NCBI GenBank assembly: GCA_023251515.1
Contig: JAHEYQ010000024.1
Coordinates: 1-63,004 of the forward strand
DNA length: 63,004 bases
Reading direction: 5' to 3'
From: Bacteroidales bacterium
Lineage (GTDB): Bacteria; Bacteroidota; Bacteroidia; Bacteroidales; JACABE01
Both the position numbers and the translations under genes were made by a program. The notes below the pieces were generated by a model. That model was not told the DNA's origin and did not search any database. It was given only the letters and a program-made list of their open reading frames with translations. Shown here piece by piece: positions 34,790 through 44,590 of this stretch (position 1 is its first letter; each line of letters opens with the position of its first letter).

Positions 34790-35836
34790 TTATTCATTTT
34801 TTAATAATTCATTCGTAAGTTCGCCTCTAATAGATATTTGTAACTGGCTGCAAATTTCATTGTAGGAAATATTTTTCCCTAACAGAAACATTAATTTTGC
34901 TATTGCCGATTCTGTGGTTATATCATAACCTCCTACAACTCCAATTTTCCCTAAATCTATACTGGTTTCGTATTTCCCAATTTCAACACTTCCTGACTTA
35001 CATTGCGTTACATTTAATATTATTATTCCACTATCAATAGCTGCTTTAAGTGTGTCTATAAACCATTTCTCTGTTGGAGCATTGCCTGACCCATAAGTTT
35101 CCATTACAACTGCTTTTAAACCCTTAATTGAAAGTATGGATTTTACTATATTTTCCGAAATTCCAGGAAATAGTTTTAAAATTGCAACGTTAGAATCAAG
35201 ATTGTAATGAACTTTTAATTTTTTAAAATTTGGTTTTAAAATCAAATGATTTTTGTATCTGATATAAACTCCAACTTTTGCCAATGCAGGATAATTGCCA
35301 GAAACAAAAGCTTCGAAATTTTCAGCATTAAATTTATTAGTCCGGTTTCCTCTGAAAAGTTTATTTTCAAAACATATACAAACTTCAGGAATTAGTGGTG
35401 TATTTTCATCTTTGGCCGCAGCCATTTCCACTGCATTTATAATATTATCTCTCCCATCTGTTCTCACAACTCCTAAAGGCAATTGAGATCCAGTTAAAAT
35501 TACCGGTTTATTCAGGTTTTCGAGCATAAAACTCAACACTGAAGCTGTATATGACATTGTATCAGTACCATGTAAAACTACAAACCCATCATAATTTTCA
35601 TAATTATCTTCAATTATTTTTGCAAGTTTAATCCAAAAATCTGGTTTCATATTTGATGAATCAAGCAATGGATCAAATGAAAAAGTATCGATTTTATAAT
35701 TAAAATTCTTTAAAACAGGGATTGATTGATAAAGCAAATCCATATTAATCGGATGTAATGCTCCTGTTTGAGGATCTTTAATCATCCCGATAGTTCCGCC
35801 GGTATAAATAACTAAAATTGATGCTTTTACTTCCAT
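34790..35836 (-). CDS. ansA: Type I L-asparaginase
   Basis: A 348-residue cytosolic enzyme with the two asparaginase signatures: ILVIYTGGTIGMI with the nucleophile Thr near 15 and GFVVLHGTDTMSYTASVLSFML near 87 with the second Thr-Asp pair; Lys in the AAAKDE to RGNRTNKFNAENFEAF region. No signal peptide, as in type I enzymes. It hydrolyses L-asparagine to aspartate and ammonia. It follows tatD by three bases. Confidence 0.93.
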   Translation of the reverse strand: MEVKASILVIYTGGTIGMIKDPQTGALHPINMDLLYQSIPVLKNFNYKIDTFSFDPLLDSSNMKPDFWIKLAKIIEDNYENYDGFVVLHGTDTMSYTASVLSFMLENLNKPVILTGSQLPLGVVRTDGRDNIINAVEMAAAKDENTPLIPEVCICFENKLFRGNRTNKFNAENFEAFVSGNYPALAKVGVYIRYKNHLILKPNFKKLKVHYNLDSNVAILKLFPGISENIVKSILSIKGLKAVVMETYGSGNAPTEKWFIDTLKAAIDSGIIILNVTQCKSGSVEIGKYETSIDLGKIGVVGGYDITTESAIAKLMFLLGKNISYNEICSQLQISIRGELTNELLKNE

Positions 35837-35839
35837 TTA

Positions 35840-36607
35840 TTAAAATTTAAACAGTTTTTTAGCATTAAAAGTTGTTATTTCAGCAACTTCTTCAATTGTA
35901 ACTCTTTTTAAATCAGCGATTTTTTGAGCGATTAAAGTCAAATATGAACTTTCATTTCTCAAACCTCTGTATGGTGATGGTGTTAAATAAGGTGCATCTG
36001 TTTCCAATATAATATTCTTTAAATCAATATTTTCAACTACTTTATCTAATCCTGAATTTTTAAACGTTACAACTCCACCTATTCCTAAATAAAAACCCAT
36101 TTCAATAATATCTAAGGCTTGCTGATATGTACCACCAAAACAATGAAAAACACCTTTCAGGCTTTCATCATACTCTTCTTTTAAAATTTCTATTGACTCA
36201 TCAAAAGAACTACGGGTATGAATAGCTACCGGTAAATCAAATTCCTTAGCTAAACCTATCTGATACCTTAGTGCATAATCTTGCTCTTTACTAAAGGTTT
36301 TATCCCAATATAAATCTATACCTATTTCACCAATAGCATAATACTTTTGTTTCTTAAGTGATTTCTTCATGATTGAAAGTTCATCCATATAATTTTCTTT
36401 TACAGATGTAGGATGCAAACCAATCATTGGGAAAATTTGTTTAGGATATTCTTTACATAATGCATTCATTTTCTTGATAGTACTACTATCAATATTTGGC
36501 ATCAGAAAATACTCAACATTATTTTGCTGAGCTTTACTAATAACTTGATGAATATCATCCTTATATTCATCAAGATAAAGATGTGTATGAGTGTCAGTAA
36601 GTATCAT
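35840..36607 (-). CDS. TatD-family metal-dependent DNase/hydrolase
   Basis: A 255-residue TIM-barrel amidohydrolase-like protein: metal site THTHLYLDEY at the N-terminus, MIGLHPTSV, AIGEIGIDLYWD, VAIHTRSSFDE, GVFHCFGG and ILETDAPYLTPSPYRGLRNES. TatD enzymes are Mg-dependent 3'-5' exonucleases active in DNA repair. It is the first gene of a two-gene unit with ansA and is divergent from the GT9 gene. Confidence 0.93.
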   Translation of the reverse strand: MILTDTHTHLYLDEYKDDIHQVISKAQQNNVEYFLMPNIDSSTIKKMNALCKEYPKQIFPMIGLHPTSVKENYMDELSIMKKSLKKQKYYAIGEIGIDLYWDKTFSKEQDYALRYQIGLAKEFDLPVAIHTRSSFDESIEILKEEYDESLKGVFHCFGGTYQQALDIIEMGFYLGIGGVVTFKNSGLDKVVENIDLKNIILETDAPYLTPSPYRGLRNESSYLTLIAQKIADLKRVTIEEVAEITTFNAKKLFKF

Positions 36608-36611
36608 AATG

Positions 36612-36619
36612 CAAAAATA
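36612..36619 (-). promoter_or_regulatory. -7 element of tatD-ansA, possibly leaderless
   Basis: On the minus strand this reads TATTTTTG and ends four bases before the tatD ATG. Confidence 0.45.
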
Positions 36620-36645
36620 GATTAAAATTTTAATTTTATAATTCT

Positions 36646-36653
36646 TATTTTTG
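36646..36653 (+). promoter_or_regulatory. -7 element of the GT9-mazG unit
   Basis: TATTTTTG matches TAnnTTTG, 17 bases before the TTG start at 36671. With the element at 36612 it makes a compact divergent promoter. Confidence 0.5.
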
Positions 36654-36670
36654 TAAAAATTTTTATCAGA

Positions 36671-37645
36671 TTGAAAATTCTTATTATCAGATTTAGTTCT
36701 ATTGGCGATATTGTTCTTACAACTCCGATAATCAGGTGTTTAAAGAAACAAATTCCAGATGCCGAAATTCATTTTCTAACTAAAGAAATTTTTGCTAATT
36801 TACTTATTAACAATCCTTATATTAATAAGGTACATTTATTAAAAAATTCTTTTAGCGAAACTATTTCTCAATTAAAGCACGAAAATTTCAATTATATTAT
36901 TGATTTACATAACAATATCAGATCATTTAGAGTAAAATTAAATTTAAGAAAAAAATCTTCATCTTTCCATAAACTAAACTTTAGAAAATGGTTGTTGGTG
37001 CAATTTAAAATTAACTTAATGCCTGATATTCATATTGTTGACAGATACTTTAACACCTGTAATTATTTTAATATTAAAAACGATTATCAAGGCCTTGATT
37101 TTTTCATACCAGAAGATGAATATGTTTCAAAAACCCAATTACCCAAAAATTTTCACAAAAGTTTTGGAGTTTTGGTAATAGGAGGCAAGCATTTTACAAA
37201 GCAAATTCCTGATAATCTATTGATTGAATTATGTAAATCAACAAAAATACCACTTGTATTATTAGGAGGCAAAGAAGACCGAATCAAAGCTGAAAATATT
37301 AGAAAAGAAGCTGAAAATTCTGATATTTTTAATGCGTGTGGAATATTTAGTATTAATCAATCGGCATCAATAATAGAACAATCAAAAATAGTTATTACTC
37401 CAGACACTGGACTAATGCACATTGCTTCAGCCTTTAACAAAAAAATAATTTCGGTTTGGGGCAATACAGTTCCTGAATTTGGAATGTATCCTTACTTACC
37501 CCAAAGTGAAAAAGCTGAAATTATTGAATTAAAAGATTTAAATTGTCGTCCCTGCAGCAAAATCGGATTTGATAAATGTCCAAAAAATCATTTTTACTGC
37601 ATGAATAAAATAGATACATCACTTATAAAAAAACACTTACGATAA
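36671..37645 (+). CDS. Family 9 glycosyltransferase (heptosyltransferase-like), TTG start
   Basis: A 324-residue GT-B enzyme. The first codon is TTG; it gives the canonical GT9 N-terminus KILIIRFSSIGDIVLTTPIIRCLK, and no ATG lies in frame upstream, so TTG is the real start. The C-terminal VITPDTGLMHIASAFNKKIISVWG is the ADP-sugar site, and a Cys cluster (CRPCSKIGFDKCPKNHFYC) follows as in the other GT9 at 23337. Stop overlaps the mazG start by one base (TAATG). Confidence 0.88.
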   Translation: MKILIIRFSSIGDIVLTTPIIRCLKKQIPDAEIHFLTKEIFANLLINNPYINKVHLLKNSFSETISQLKHENFNYIIDLHNNIRSFRVKLNLRKKSSSFHKLNFRKWLLVQFKINLMPDIHIVDRYFNTCNYFNIKNDYQGLDFFIPEDEYVSKTQLPKNFHKSFGVLVIGGKHFTKQIPDNLLIELCKSTKIPLVLLGGKEDRIKAENIRKEAENSDIFNACGIFSINQSASIIEQSKIVITPDTGLMHIASAFNKKIISVWGNTVPEFGMYPYLPQSEKAEIIELKDLNCRPCSKIGFDKCPKNHFYCMNKIDTSLIKKHLR

Positions 37646-38418
37646 TGAACGAAACTTCCAAATCTTTCGAAAAATTGCTGGAAATTATGGACACCTTACG
37701 AGAAAACTGTCCCTGGGATAAAAAGCAAACCCTTGAATCACTCAGATACCTTACGATAGAGGAAATGTACGAATTATCAGATGCCATAATGGAAAACGAT
37801 TTAGACGAAATTAAAAAAGAGTTAGGTGACTTGATGTTACACATCGTTTTTTATGCAAAAATCGGGAAAGAAAAATCTGCATTTGATATGAAAAGTATTT
37901 TGGATGGAATTTGCGAAAAACTAATTAACAGACATCCACACATTTATGGTGACGTAAAAGTAAACAATGCTGAGGATGTAAAAAGCAATTGGGAAAAAAT
38001 TAAGTTAAAAGAAGGAAGGAAATCAGTATTGGAAGGCGTTCCAAACGCATTGCCTGCAATGGTAAAAGCATATAGAATTCAGGAAAAAGTTAAGGGTGTA
38101 GGTTTTGACTGGGAAGAACCACATCAGGTTTGGGATAAAGTACTGGAAGAAATAAATGAATTGAAAGATGAAATCAACAACAATTCGCCTAAAGAGCTGA
38201 TAGAAAAGGAATTTGGTGATGTTTTATTTGCGATGATTAATTATTCCCGCTTTTTAGATATAAATCCTGAGGATGCATTAGAACGAACCAACAAAAAATT
38301 TATAAGAAGATTTAAATATTTAGAAAAAAAAGCTGATGAAAAAGGGAAATCTTTACATGATATGACATTGGCTGAAATGGACGTATATTGGGAAGAAGCT
38401 AAATCTCAAGAGGATTGA
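37645..38418 (+). CDS. mazG: Nucleoside triphosphate pyrophosphohydrolase MazG
   Basis: A 257-residue protein with two MazG domains: NCPWDKKQTLESLRYLTIEEMYELSDAI...EIKKELGDLMLHIVFYAKI in the first and EINELKDEI...KELIEKEFGDVLFAMINYSRF in the second, each with the E-x-x-E...E-x-x-D metal ligands. It hydrolyses (d)NTPs to monophosphate and pyrophosphate, cleaning up damaged nucleotides or affecting ppGpp levels. Translationally coupled to the GT9 upstream; no functional link is known. Confidence 0.94.
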   Translation: MNETSKSFEKLLEIMDTLRENCPWDKKQTLESLRYLTIEEMYELSDAIMENDLDEIKKELGDLMLHIVFYAKIGKEKSAFDMKSILDGICEKLINRHPHIYGDVKVNNAEDVKSNWEKIKLKEGRKSVLEGVPNALPAMVKAYRIQEKVKGVGFDWEEPHQVWDKVLEEINELKDEINNNSPKELIEKEFGDVLFAMINYSRFLDINPEDALERTNKKFIRRFKYLEKKADEKGKSLHDMTLAEMDVYWEEAKSQED

Positions 38419-38553
38419 TTTTTATTTAGAACCATTCTAAATTTTTAAAAATTAACAAAAAAACTAAAACCTTTTAGACTTTTGGGTTGTCATTATATTA
38501 ATTTAGCAAACAATATATTTTTATACAAACAATTTAAAAAGGAGAAACCAAAA

Positions 38554-39561
38554 ATGAAAAAAATTTTCACATCCGTTATTGCAATTGCGTTAATTGTGTT
38601 TCTGTTTAGTTGTCAGAAAGACGAAACACCACTTTCAATAGTAGGAAACAAACCTCAGTTAAATAATACAACAGGTATCAATTCAAATGTACCCAGAGTT
38701 GACTTAAAAGGTGGAAAAATGACTGTATTTCTCTCAGTTACAGATCAGGTTGGCTTACCTCTTTCAGGTTTAGTTAACCCAAATTTTGAAATCAGTTATA
38801 CAATAAATGGTGTAACAACAAGTGTTCCAAATCCAAGTTTCAACGTTTTATATTCAACAGGCACAGGAACTGCTTATAATGTTGCAACTGCTATGCCAAT
38901 GGATTATTCAGGAAGTATGTTATTTGATTCATTGACTATTCCTTTGATGGAATCAGCAATAAATTATTTTGTACAGTTAAAAGCTGCAAACGATTATATG
39001 GAAATTATCAAATTTTCTACTCAAATTTTTACTGCTTGCCCATTTACAGTTGATACTGCTGCATTATTAGCTGCGATTGATACCTTCCATATCTCTAACC
39101 AAACAACAGCCTTATATCAAGCTTGCTTAACAGGATTAAATGACATTCAAACATTAATGCCAACTTTAACTGGCACTTATTTACCTGCTGTTATAGCATT
39201 TACTGATGGTGTAAATAATTGTCAACCATTAACTAATGATTCAGTGATTTCAAAAGCAATTACAAATCAGATTCCAATTTATACAATTTGCTATGGTAAT
39301 ATGAATAGTGGTTATCCAGACACAACCATGTTAAAACATATGTCAGATACTACCGGAGGAAGATTCTATATTACTCCAAATGCAACACAATTAGTTGAAT
39401 TATATTCTTATGTAAGTGGTCAATTAGGTAATTTGTACGTAATTACATTCCCATTCGGAACCAAAGCAGGCCAATTAGGAACATTGAATATCAAAACAAC
39501 TTATGTAAAAAATGGTAAAACTTATCAAAACATTACACATAAATCTTTCTATTTGAACTAA
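38554..39561 (+). CDS. vWA-domain lipoprotein
   Basis: The start at 38554 (MKKIFTSVIAIALIVFLFSCQKDE) gives a lipoprotein signal with Cys near 20; the in-frame ATG at 38482 is rejected. About 335 residues. A beta-rich region (about 45-110) precedes a von Willebrand A domain with the MIDAS triad DYSGS, a Thr in QTTALYQACLTGL and FTDGVNN. Such domains bind proteins or matrix through a divalent cation. A purine-rich stretch (GGAG) lies 12 bases before the ATG. It ends at a strong terminator. Confidence 0.85.
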   Translation: MKKIFTSVIAIALIVFLFSCQKDETPLSIVGNKPQLNNTTGINSNVPRVDLKGGKMTVFLSVTDQVGLPLSGLVNPNFEISYTINGVTTSVPNPSFNVLYSTGTGTAYNVATAMPMDYSGSMLFDSLTIPLMESAINYFVQLKAANDYMEIIKFSTQIFTACPFTVDTAALLAAIDTFHISNQTTALYQACLTGLNDIQTLMPTLTGTYLPAVIAFTDGVNNCQPLTNDSVISKAITNQIPIYTICYGNMNSGYPDTTMLKHMSDTTGGRFYITPNATQLVELYSYVSGQLGNLYVITFPFGTKAGQLGTLNIKTTYVKNGKTYQNITHKSFYLN

Positions 39562-39587
39562 CTAAACACTTTATATTTTACTTTGTG

Positions 39588-39616
39588 AAAAGCTCCGTTT
39601 TATCGGAGCTTTTTTT
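39588..39616 (+). terminator. Terminator after the vWA lipoprotein gene
   Basis: Stem AAAAGCTCCG / CGGAGCTTTT (39588-39597 and 39604-39613) with a T-run. Confidence 0.88.
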
Positions 39617-39643
39617 ATAATTAAAAATCAAATTATTGTTTCA

Positions 39644-42337
39644 ATGCGAGTTATACTTACTATATTATTTAGTTTCATAATATTATCTCTTTTTGCAGAT
39701 ATTGTTCCAATTGAAAAAGCCAGAGAAAAAGCCAAATCTACAATATTAAATAACTGGAAAAATGCTGAATTTCCAAATGAAATTCAAGAAGAAATAATTA
39801 TTACAATCAACTCATTACCTGTATTATATATTTTTAATATTAAAAATAATAATGGCTTTATAATTATATCAGCTGAAAACAATACTTCAGAATTATTATT
39901 AGGTTATTCATTTAAAGGAAATTACTCAGATAATTCAATTCCTGATGCTTTGCATAATTTATTAAATCAATACGTTGAAGAAATTAGTTTTCAAAGAGAA
40001 AGAAAAGATAAACTTTCTAAAAATAATACAGCTATAGAAAAAAACAAAAGCATTAATTTTGTTAGCCCATTACTCACCACAAAATGGGATCAATCCTGCT
40101 ATTATAATGACTCTTGTCCAACAGCACTGAATGCCGGAGCTTATTATTGCAATCATGTTCCGGCTGGTTGTGTGGCTATTTGTTTATCTCAAATAATCAA
40201 ATTTCATCAATATCCAGCTAACGGGAATGGTTCAACCTCCTATTATTCTCCATATTATGGAACACTCACAGCAAATTTTGGCAATACATTTTATAACTAT
40301 CAAGCCATGCCTGATGTTTTATTTTCACCAAATGAGGCCAGTGCTCAATTAATCTATCATTGCGGAGTTGCAGTCCATATGGACTATAAACCCCAATATT
40401 CAGGTGCAGGAATAATTGAAGCACGAAACGCTTTGGTAAATTATTTTGGTTATGCAAATACAACACAAATCGTTCAGAGATCAGCATACAACGATGCAAA
40501 CTGGAAAACTCTGATAAAAAGCGAGATAGATTCAGCCAGACCTGTTTTTTATTCTGGTTATAATCAAAATATTATAGGTGGCCATGCATTTATTTGCGAT
40601 GGGTATCAAAGCAATGATTTATTCCATATCAATTGGGGCTGGGGTGGTCAGTTTGATGGATATTTTCAACTAAATGCCTTAAATCCCAATAGTAACAATT
40701 TCTCTTATAATCAAAGTGCAATAATAGGTATAAAGCCGCAAAACATTTCACCTGTATCTCATTTTACAGCAAATCAGACACTAATAAGTACAGGAGGAAA
40801 CGTAAATTTTACCGATATTTCAACAGGCAATCCTACAAATTGGAATTGGACATTTACAGGTGGAAATCCGGCAATTTCAAATCAAAAAAATCCACAAAAT
40901 ATAATTTATAATATGCCTGGTACATATCCTGTAAGTCTCACAACAACTAATTCTATTGGTAGTAATACCTTAACAAAAACAAATTATATTACAGTTGCTC
41001 CTATTGCTGATTTTAAAGCTAATAAAACAGTAATTTCAACCGGAGAAACTATAAATTTTTCAGATATATCAACCGTTATTTCTCAACCAACATCCAGATT
41101 ATGGACTTTCATAGGAGGAATTCCATCAACTTCAACACAAGTAAATCCAACTAATATAACTTACGCACAATCCGGCACATACAAAGTTTCACTGGCAATT
41201 ACTACAGCAGAAGGAAATCATTACATAAGTAGAAATAATTTTATAACTGTGTATGCCAATTGCACTTATCAGTTTAAAGACAGTATCCCTCAATACTATA
41301 TCAATCAGGGAAATGCTGCTAATTTTCAAATTAATCAGGAAGATTTTGATAGTTTAGCACCCTATTATGCAGGGCATTCTACTAAATGGAATATATTTAA
41401 TAAAATAAATTCACCAGACGATACCAACTTCTTTTATGGTGCTACATCATTTTTTACACAAACAGGACAAGCCAACAATTGGCTGGAATTTGGACCGATT
41501 ACGATTCCAACAAATGGAGCAATTTTAAAATGGGATCATTTGTATTACCTTAATACAAAAAGAGATGCATATGAAGTTTTAATATCAACCAGTGGCCTTA
41601 CAAAAGACTATTATACTGCACCACCTGTATTTTCAAGAGCTGATAACGATCCGCAAACAAACAATGATACAATTTGGAAAACACAGGAAGTAACAATAGA
41701 TGGTGCAATTTATGGAGGGCAGCAAATATATGTGGCTTTTCATCATTTTGCAAACAATAAATATTATTTATTTCTAGATAATATAAAAATCATATCTTGT
41801 TCTGGACTACCAATAAATGCCAATTTCTCGGCCGATTCAACAACTATAAACACAGGAAATTCAGTGGATTTTTTCGACGGTTCAACGGGTAATCCAACTT
41901 TCTGGAAATGGACATTTTATGGAGGCATTCCATCAACTTCAACCTTACAAAATCCAACTGGAATTATCTATAATACAAATGGATATCACGATGTAAAACT
42001 GGTTGTTTACAATGGTTTTGAAACAGATTCTATTATTATAACAAATTATATTTTTTCAAATAATACCGGTATTTTTGCAGAAGAAAAACTTCAGAATCTT
42101 AATATTTATCCAAATCCGGCAAATGATTATTTAAATATAGTTTATAACTATAAGAATAAATCTGATATGAACATTCGTATATTCGATTTGTTAGGCAATA
42201 CAATAAATAATTTAAGCTTTCAAACTGAAGAAAATCAAATCAGAATTGCTTTATTAGAACTAAAAAAAGGAGTTTATTTTATTGAATTAAAAACAAAGGA
42301 AATAACATTATTTAAAAAATTTATAAAATCGGAATAA
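39644..42337 (+). CDS. Secreted C10-family (streptopain-like) cysteine protease with PKD and T9SS domains
   Basis: 897 residues. Signal peptide 1-18; an N-terminal Spi-type propeptide (about 20-130, VPIEKAREKAKSTILNNW...NNNGFIIISAENNTSELLLGYS); a C10 peptidase core with catalytic Cys in VPAGCVAICLSQIIKFHQYP (about 175) and His in IIGGHAFICDGYQ (about 316), followed by FHINWGWGGQFDGYF. Then three PKD-like domains (WNWTFTGGNP, WTFIGGIPSTST and WKWTFYGGIPSTST, with a jelly-roll-like part between the second and third) and a C-terminal T9SS type-A sorting domain (NLNIYPNPANDYLNIVY...KGVYFIELKTKE). It is exported as a zymogen to degrade extracellular protein. The MBL hydrolase gene follows after 6 bases. 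Confidence 0.92.
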   Translation: MRVILTILFSFIILSLFADIVPIEKAREKAKSTILNNWKNAEFPNEIQEEIIITINSLPVLYIFNIKNNNGFIIISAENNTSELLLGYSFKGNYSDNSIPDALHNLLNQYVEEISFQRERKDKLSKNNTAIEKNKSINFVSPLLTTKWDQSCYYNDSCPTALNAGAYYCNHVPAGCVAICLSQIIKFHQYPANGNGSTSYYSPYYGTLTANFGNTFYNYQAMPDVLFSPNEASAQLIYHCGVAVHMDYKPQYSGAGIIEARNALVNYFGYANTTQIVQRSAYNDANWKTLIKSEIDSARPVFYSGYNQNIIGGHAFICDGYQSNDLFHINWGWGGQFDGYFQLNALNPNSNNFSYNQSAIIGIKPQNISPVSHFTANQTLISTGGNVNFTDISTGNPTNWNWTFTGGNPAISNQKNPQNIIYNMPGTYPVSLTTTNSIGSNTLTKTNYITVAPIADFKANKTVISTGETINFSDISTVISQPTSRLWTFIGGIPSTSTQVNPTNITYAQSGTYKVSLAITTAEGNHYISRNNFITVYANCTYQFKDSIPQYYINQGNAANFQINQEDFDSLAPYYAGHSTKWNIFNKINSPDDTNFFYGATSFFTQTGQANNWLEFGPITIPTNGAILKWDHLYYLNTKRDAYEVLISTSGLTKDYYTAPPVFSRADNDPQTNNDTIWKTQEVTIDGAIYGGQQIYVAFHHFANNKYYLFLDNIKIISCSGLPINANFSADSTTINTGNSVDFFDGSTGNPTFWKWTFYGGIPSTSTLQNPTGIIYNTNGYHDVKLVVYNGFETDSIIITNYIFSNNTGIFAEEKLQNLNIYPNPANDYLNIVYNYKNKSDMNIRIFDLLGNTINNLSFQTEENQIRIALLELKKGVYFIELKTKEITLFKKFIKSE

Positions 42338-42343
42338 AAATTT

Positions 42344-42979
42344 ATGATAACAGTTAACCAATTGGTATTTAACGGATTTCAGGTAAACACTTATATTTTG
42401 AGTGACGAAACAAAAGAATGTGTAATAATCGATGCAGCTAATTACGACCAAAGAGAAAATCAAAAATTAGCAGATTTTATTGAGAACAAAGGACTTAAAC
42501 CCGTTTTGCATATTAATACACATTGTCATGTTGATCATGTTTTGGGTGGCGCTTTTGTAGAAGAAAAATATGGCTTAGGTGTAAGCATACATCCTGATAG
42601 CAATGGTTTTATCATAAAAGCGAAAGAACAAGCAATGATGTATGGATTTAATCTGAATAAAATTGCAAACATCTCAAACTTTATCAATGAAGGAGATAAA
42701 ATAAAATTCGGCAATTCAGAACTTGACATTATTTATACCCCAGGTCATGCAGCTGGAAGTATATGTATTATCAGCCACCCTGATGAATTTGTAATTACAG
42801 GAGACGTTTTATTTCAGGAAAGTATAGGTAGAACCGACTTGCCAACCGGAGACTTTGACTTACTTAAAAACAATATTTTAACCAAACTTTTCACACTTCC
42901 TGATGTTTATACGGTATATCCCGGACATGGTCCTGAAACAAGTATCGGTCATGAAAAAGGGAATAATCCGTTTTTATAA
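42344..42979 (+). CDS. Metallo-beta-lactamase-fold hydrolase (glyoxalase II-like)
   Basis: A 211-residue cytosolic protein with HINTHCHVDHVLGG (the THxHxDH zinc site), IIYTPGHAAGSICII, ITGDVLFQESIGRTDLP and VYPGHGPETSIGHEK. The layout matches small glyoxalase II/YcbL-type thioesterases that act on acyl-glutathione or similar thioesters; Bacteroidota mostly lack glutathione, so the thiol partner is uncertain. It is probably cotranscribed with the DUF2892 gene 15 bases on. Confidence 0.88.
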   Translation: MITVNQLVFNGFQVNTYILSDETKECVIIDAANYDQRENQKLADFIENKGLKPVLHINTHCHVDHVLGGAFVEEKYGLGVSIHPDSNGFIIKAKEQAMMYGFNLNKIANISNFINEGDKIKFGNSELDIIYTPGHAAGSICIISHPDEFVITGDVLFQESIGRTDLPTGDFDLLKNNILTKLFTLPDVYTVYPGHGPETSIGHEKGNNPFL

Positions 42980-42994
42980 ATTAAAATTTGCAAA

Positions 42995-43201
42995 ATGAAA
43001 AAAAATGTGGGTTCAATCGATAAAATTATCAGAATAATAATTGCTGTAATTGCTGTTGCTTTAATAGCTACATGCACTGTTACAGGCATATTAGCAATAA
43101 TTATTGGTATAATTGGAGGAGCAATGCTTTTAACTGCAATATTTGGGTTTTGCGGACTTTATAGCTTAATAGGCTTTAATTCCTGCCCTGCAAAAAAATA
43201 A
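42995..43201 (+). CDS. DUF2892 (YgaP-type) small membrane protein
   Basis: A 68-residue protein of two hydrophobic helices: MKKNVGSIDKIIRIIIAVIAVAL at the start and AIFGFCGLYSLIGFNSCPAKK at the end, the typical DUF2892 pattern with a Cys-Pro near the C-terminus. The domain often accompanies rhodanese or MBL-fold sulfur enzymes, which fits the upstream MBL hydrolase. Confidence 0.85.
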   Translation: MKKNVGSIDKIIRIIIAVIAVALIATCTVTGILAIIIGIIGGAMLLTAIFGFCGLYSLIGFNSCPAKK

Positions 43202-43220
43202 TTTTTTTAAAAAAACATCA

Positions 43221-43253
43221 AAAAACCGTTTTGCAAATTGCAAAACGGTTTTT
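43221..43253. terminator. Bidirectional terminator
   Basis: A 16-base palindrome AAAAACCGTTTTGCAA (43221-43236) with 43238-43253; the innermost bases will form the loop. A- and T-runs on either side serve the DUF2892 gene and the convergent serine hydrolase gene. Confidence 0.85.
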
Positions 43254-43276
43254 TAATTAATTATCAGCACTTTTCA

Positions 43277-44590
43277 TCAGTTAATCAATAACTTCTCAAT
43301 ATAAATTCCTTTTAAACTTTTTACCTTAACAAAGTAAAGACCTTTCGCAAAACGAGAAATATCAATAATATTTTGTTTTTCATTAAAAATTTGTTCTGCT
43401 ACTTTAAGTCCATTTATTGTATAAAGTTCAAAATGAACATTTTTTTGTTCTGCTTCATTAATTTCAATGGTAATTTTTCCATTAGCAGGATTGGGGAAAA
43501 TTTTTAATCCATAACCTTCCTTTGTTTCGTTAATACCTGTGTTACAGATTACCTGATTTAATCTCTTCCATATTTCATTTGTTAAAGTAAATGGAACATC
43601 ACCTGTACCTGGCATATCTCCCATTCGGATAAATACCAGATTTTGTGAAGGAACTACATTTATAATCTGCCCGTTTTTACCTAAAGCTGCTATCATATCT
43701 GCAGGCCCGTCAGGACTTATTGAGAAAGGGAAAACCAATTGAGATTCAGGAACCATACATGAATTTTTGCCATTTAACCACCACAAATAGCCATAAGATA
43801 AATTGATATTCTGTGAAGTATTGGTCATCTGATTAAAATATGCCGTATCAGTAAGTATTTGATTTCCATTCCAGTTACCTTTATTTAAAATCAATAATCC
43901 AAAGCGAGCCATACTTCTTGGTGTAGTAATTAATAGATTATCATAATCCATAGGGAAAAACCCGCCATTCATCCCAATAGAATTTCGGAGTTTGTTAATA
44001 TATAATGTATTCAGAAATTGACCAGTTGCATTTTGCAATACCTTATCAAGCAAGGTATAAGGCGCATTATGATAAGCCCAGCGGGTTCCGGCATCAGCTT
44101 TATAAATCAGGCAACTATCCAATGTACAATGATTATCAGCAACATTGTCATCCAAGCCTGTTGTCATGGTAAGTTGATTTCTGATTGTAATTTTTTTCTC
44201 CTGTTCAGCTGTACAATTGGTCCATCCAAGCCCTAAATATTTTGAGGATGTATCGGTTATTTTTAATTTACCTTCCTGTTGTGCAATTCCAACCAAAAAA
44301 GAGGTCACTGTCTTTGCTGCTGAAGCCCAATACCATAGACTATCCTTTGTGAAATTATCAAAATATTTTTCCAATACAATTTTCCCATCTTTTAGTAAAA
44401 TAAACGCTTTTGAATTGGTACTGTCGAGATAATTATATAATTGTGGAATTTTATTGGTACACCAACCTAATGAACTGGCTGATAATGTATCCCAATTTGA
44501 AGAAATGTTTGGTGGAAAATATAAGTTTTGAGCTTTATTTTCTGTATTTGATGCAAAGAAAAATAAAATAAAATAAAAAAACTTGTACAT
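43277..44590 (-). CDS. Secreted beta-lactamase-family serine hydrolase with T9SS sorting domain
   Basis: A 437-residue exported protein: signal peptide (1-20), a PF00144 hydrolase domain with SxxK in WYWASAAKTVTSFLVGIAQQEG near residue 92 and the tyrosine motif in RWAYHNAPYTLLD (Y-H-N, an exact Y-x-N), and a C-terminal T9SS type-A domain (LKIFPNPANGKITIEI...AKGLYFVKVKS). It would be delivered to the surface or medium. The family includes esterases and peptidases; the substrate is unknown. The other PF00144 protein at 24436 has no T9SS tail. Confidence 0.9.
   Translation of the reverse strand: MYKFFYFILFFFASNTENKAQNLYFPPNISSNWDTLSASSLGWCTNKIPQLYNYLDSTNSKAFILLKDGKIVLEKYFDNFTKDSLWYWASAAKTVTSFLVGIAQQEGKLKITDTSSKYLGLGWTNCTAEQEKKITIRNQLTMTTGLDDNVADNHCTLDSCLIYKADAGTRWAYHNAPYTLLDKVLQNATGQFLNTLYINKLRNSIGMNGGFFPMDYDNLLITTPRSMARFGLLILNKGNWNGNQILTDTAYFNQMTNTSQNINLSYGYLWWLNGKNSCMVPESQLVFPFSISPDGPADMIAALGKNGQIINVVPSQNLVFIRMGDMPGTGDVPFTLTNEIWKRLNQVICNTGINETKEGYGLKIFPNPANGKITIEINEAEQKNVHFELYTINGLKVAEQIFNEKQNIIDISRFAKGLYFVKVKSLKGIYIEKLLIN

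Noticed and set aside
38482..38553. Longer start of the vWA lipoprotein
   Set aside because: It would place 24 unrelated residues before a standard lipoprotein signal; a GGAG precedes the ATG at 38554.
24436..44590. The two PF00144 serine hydrolases as antibiotic-resistance beta-lactamases
   Set aside because: Motifs fit the broad esterase/peptidase family; nothing in the context points to resistance.
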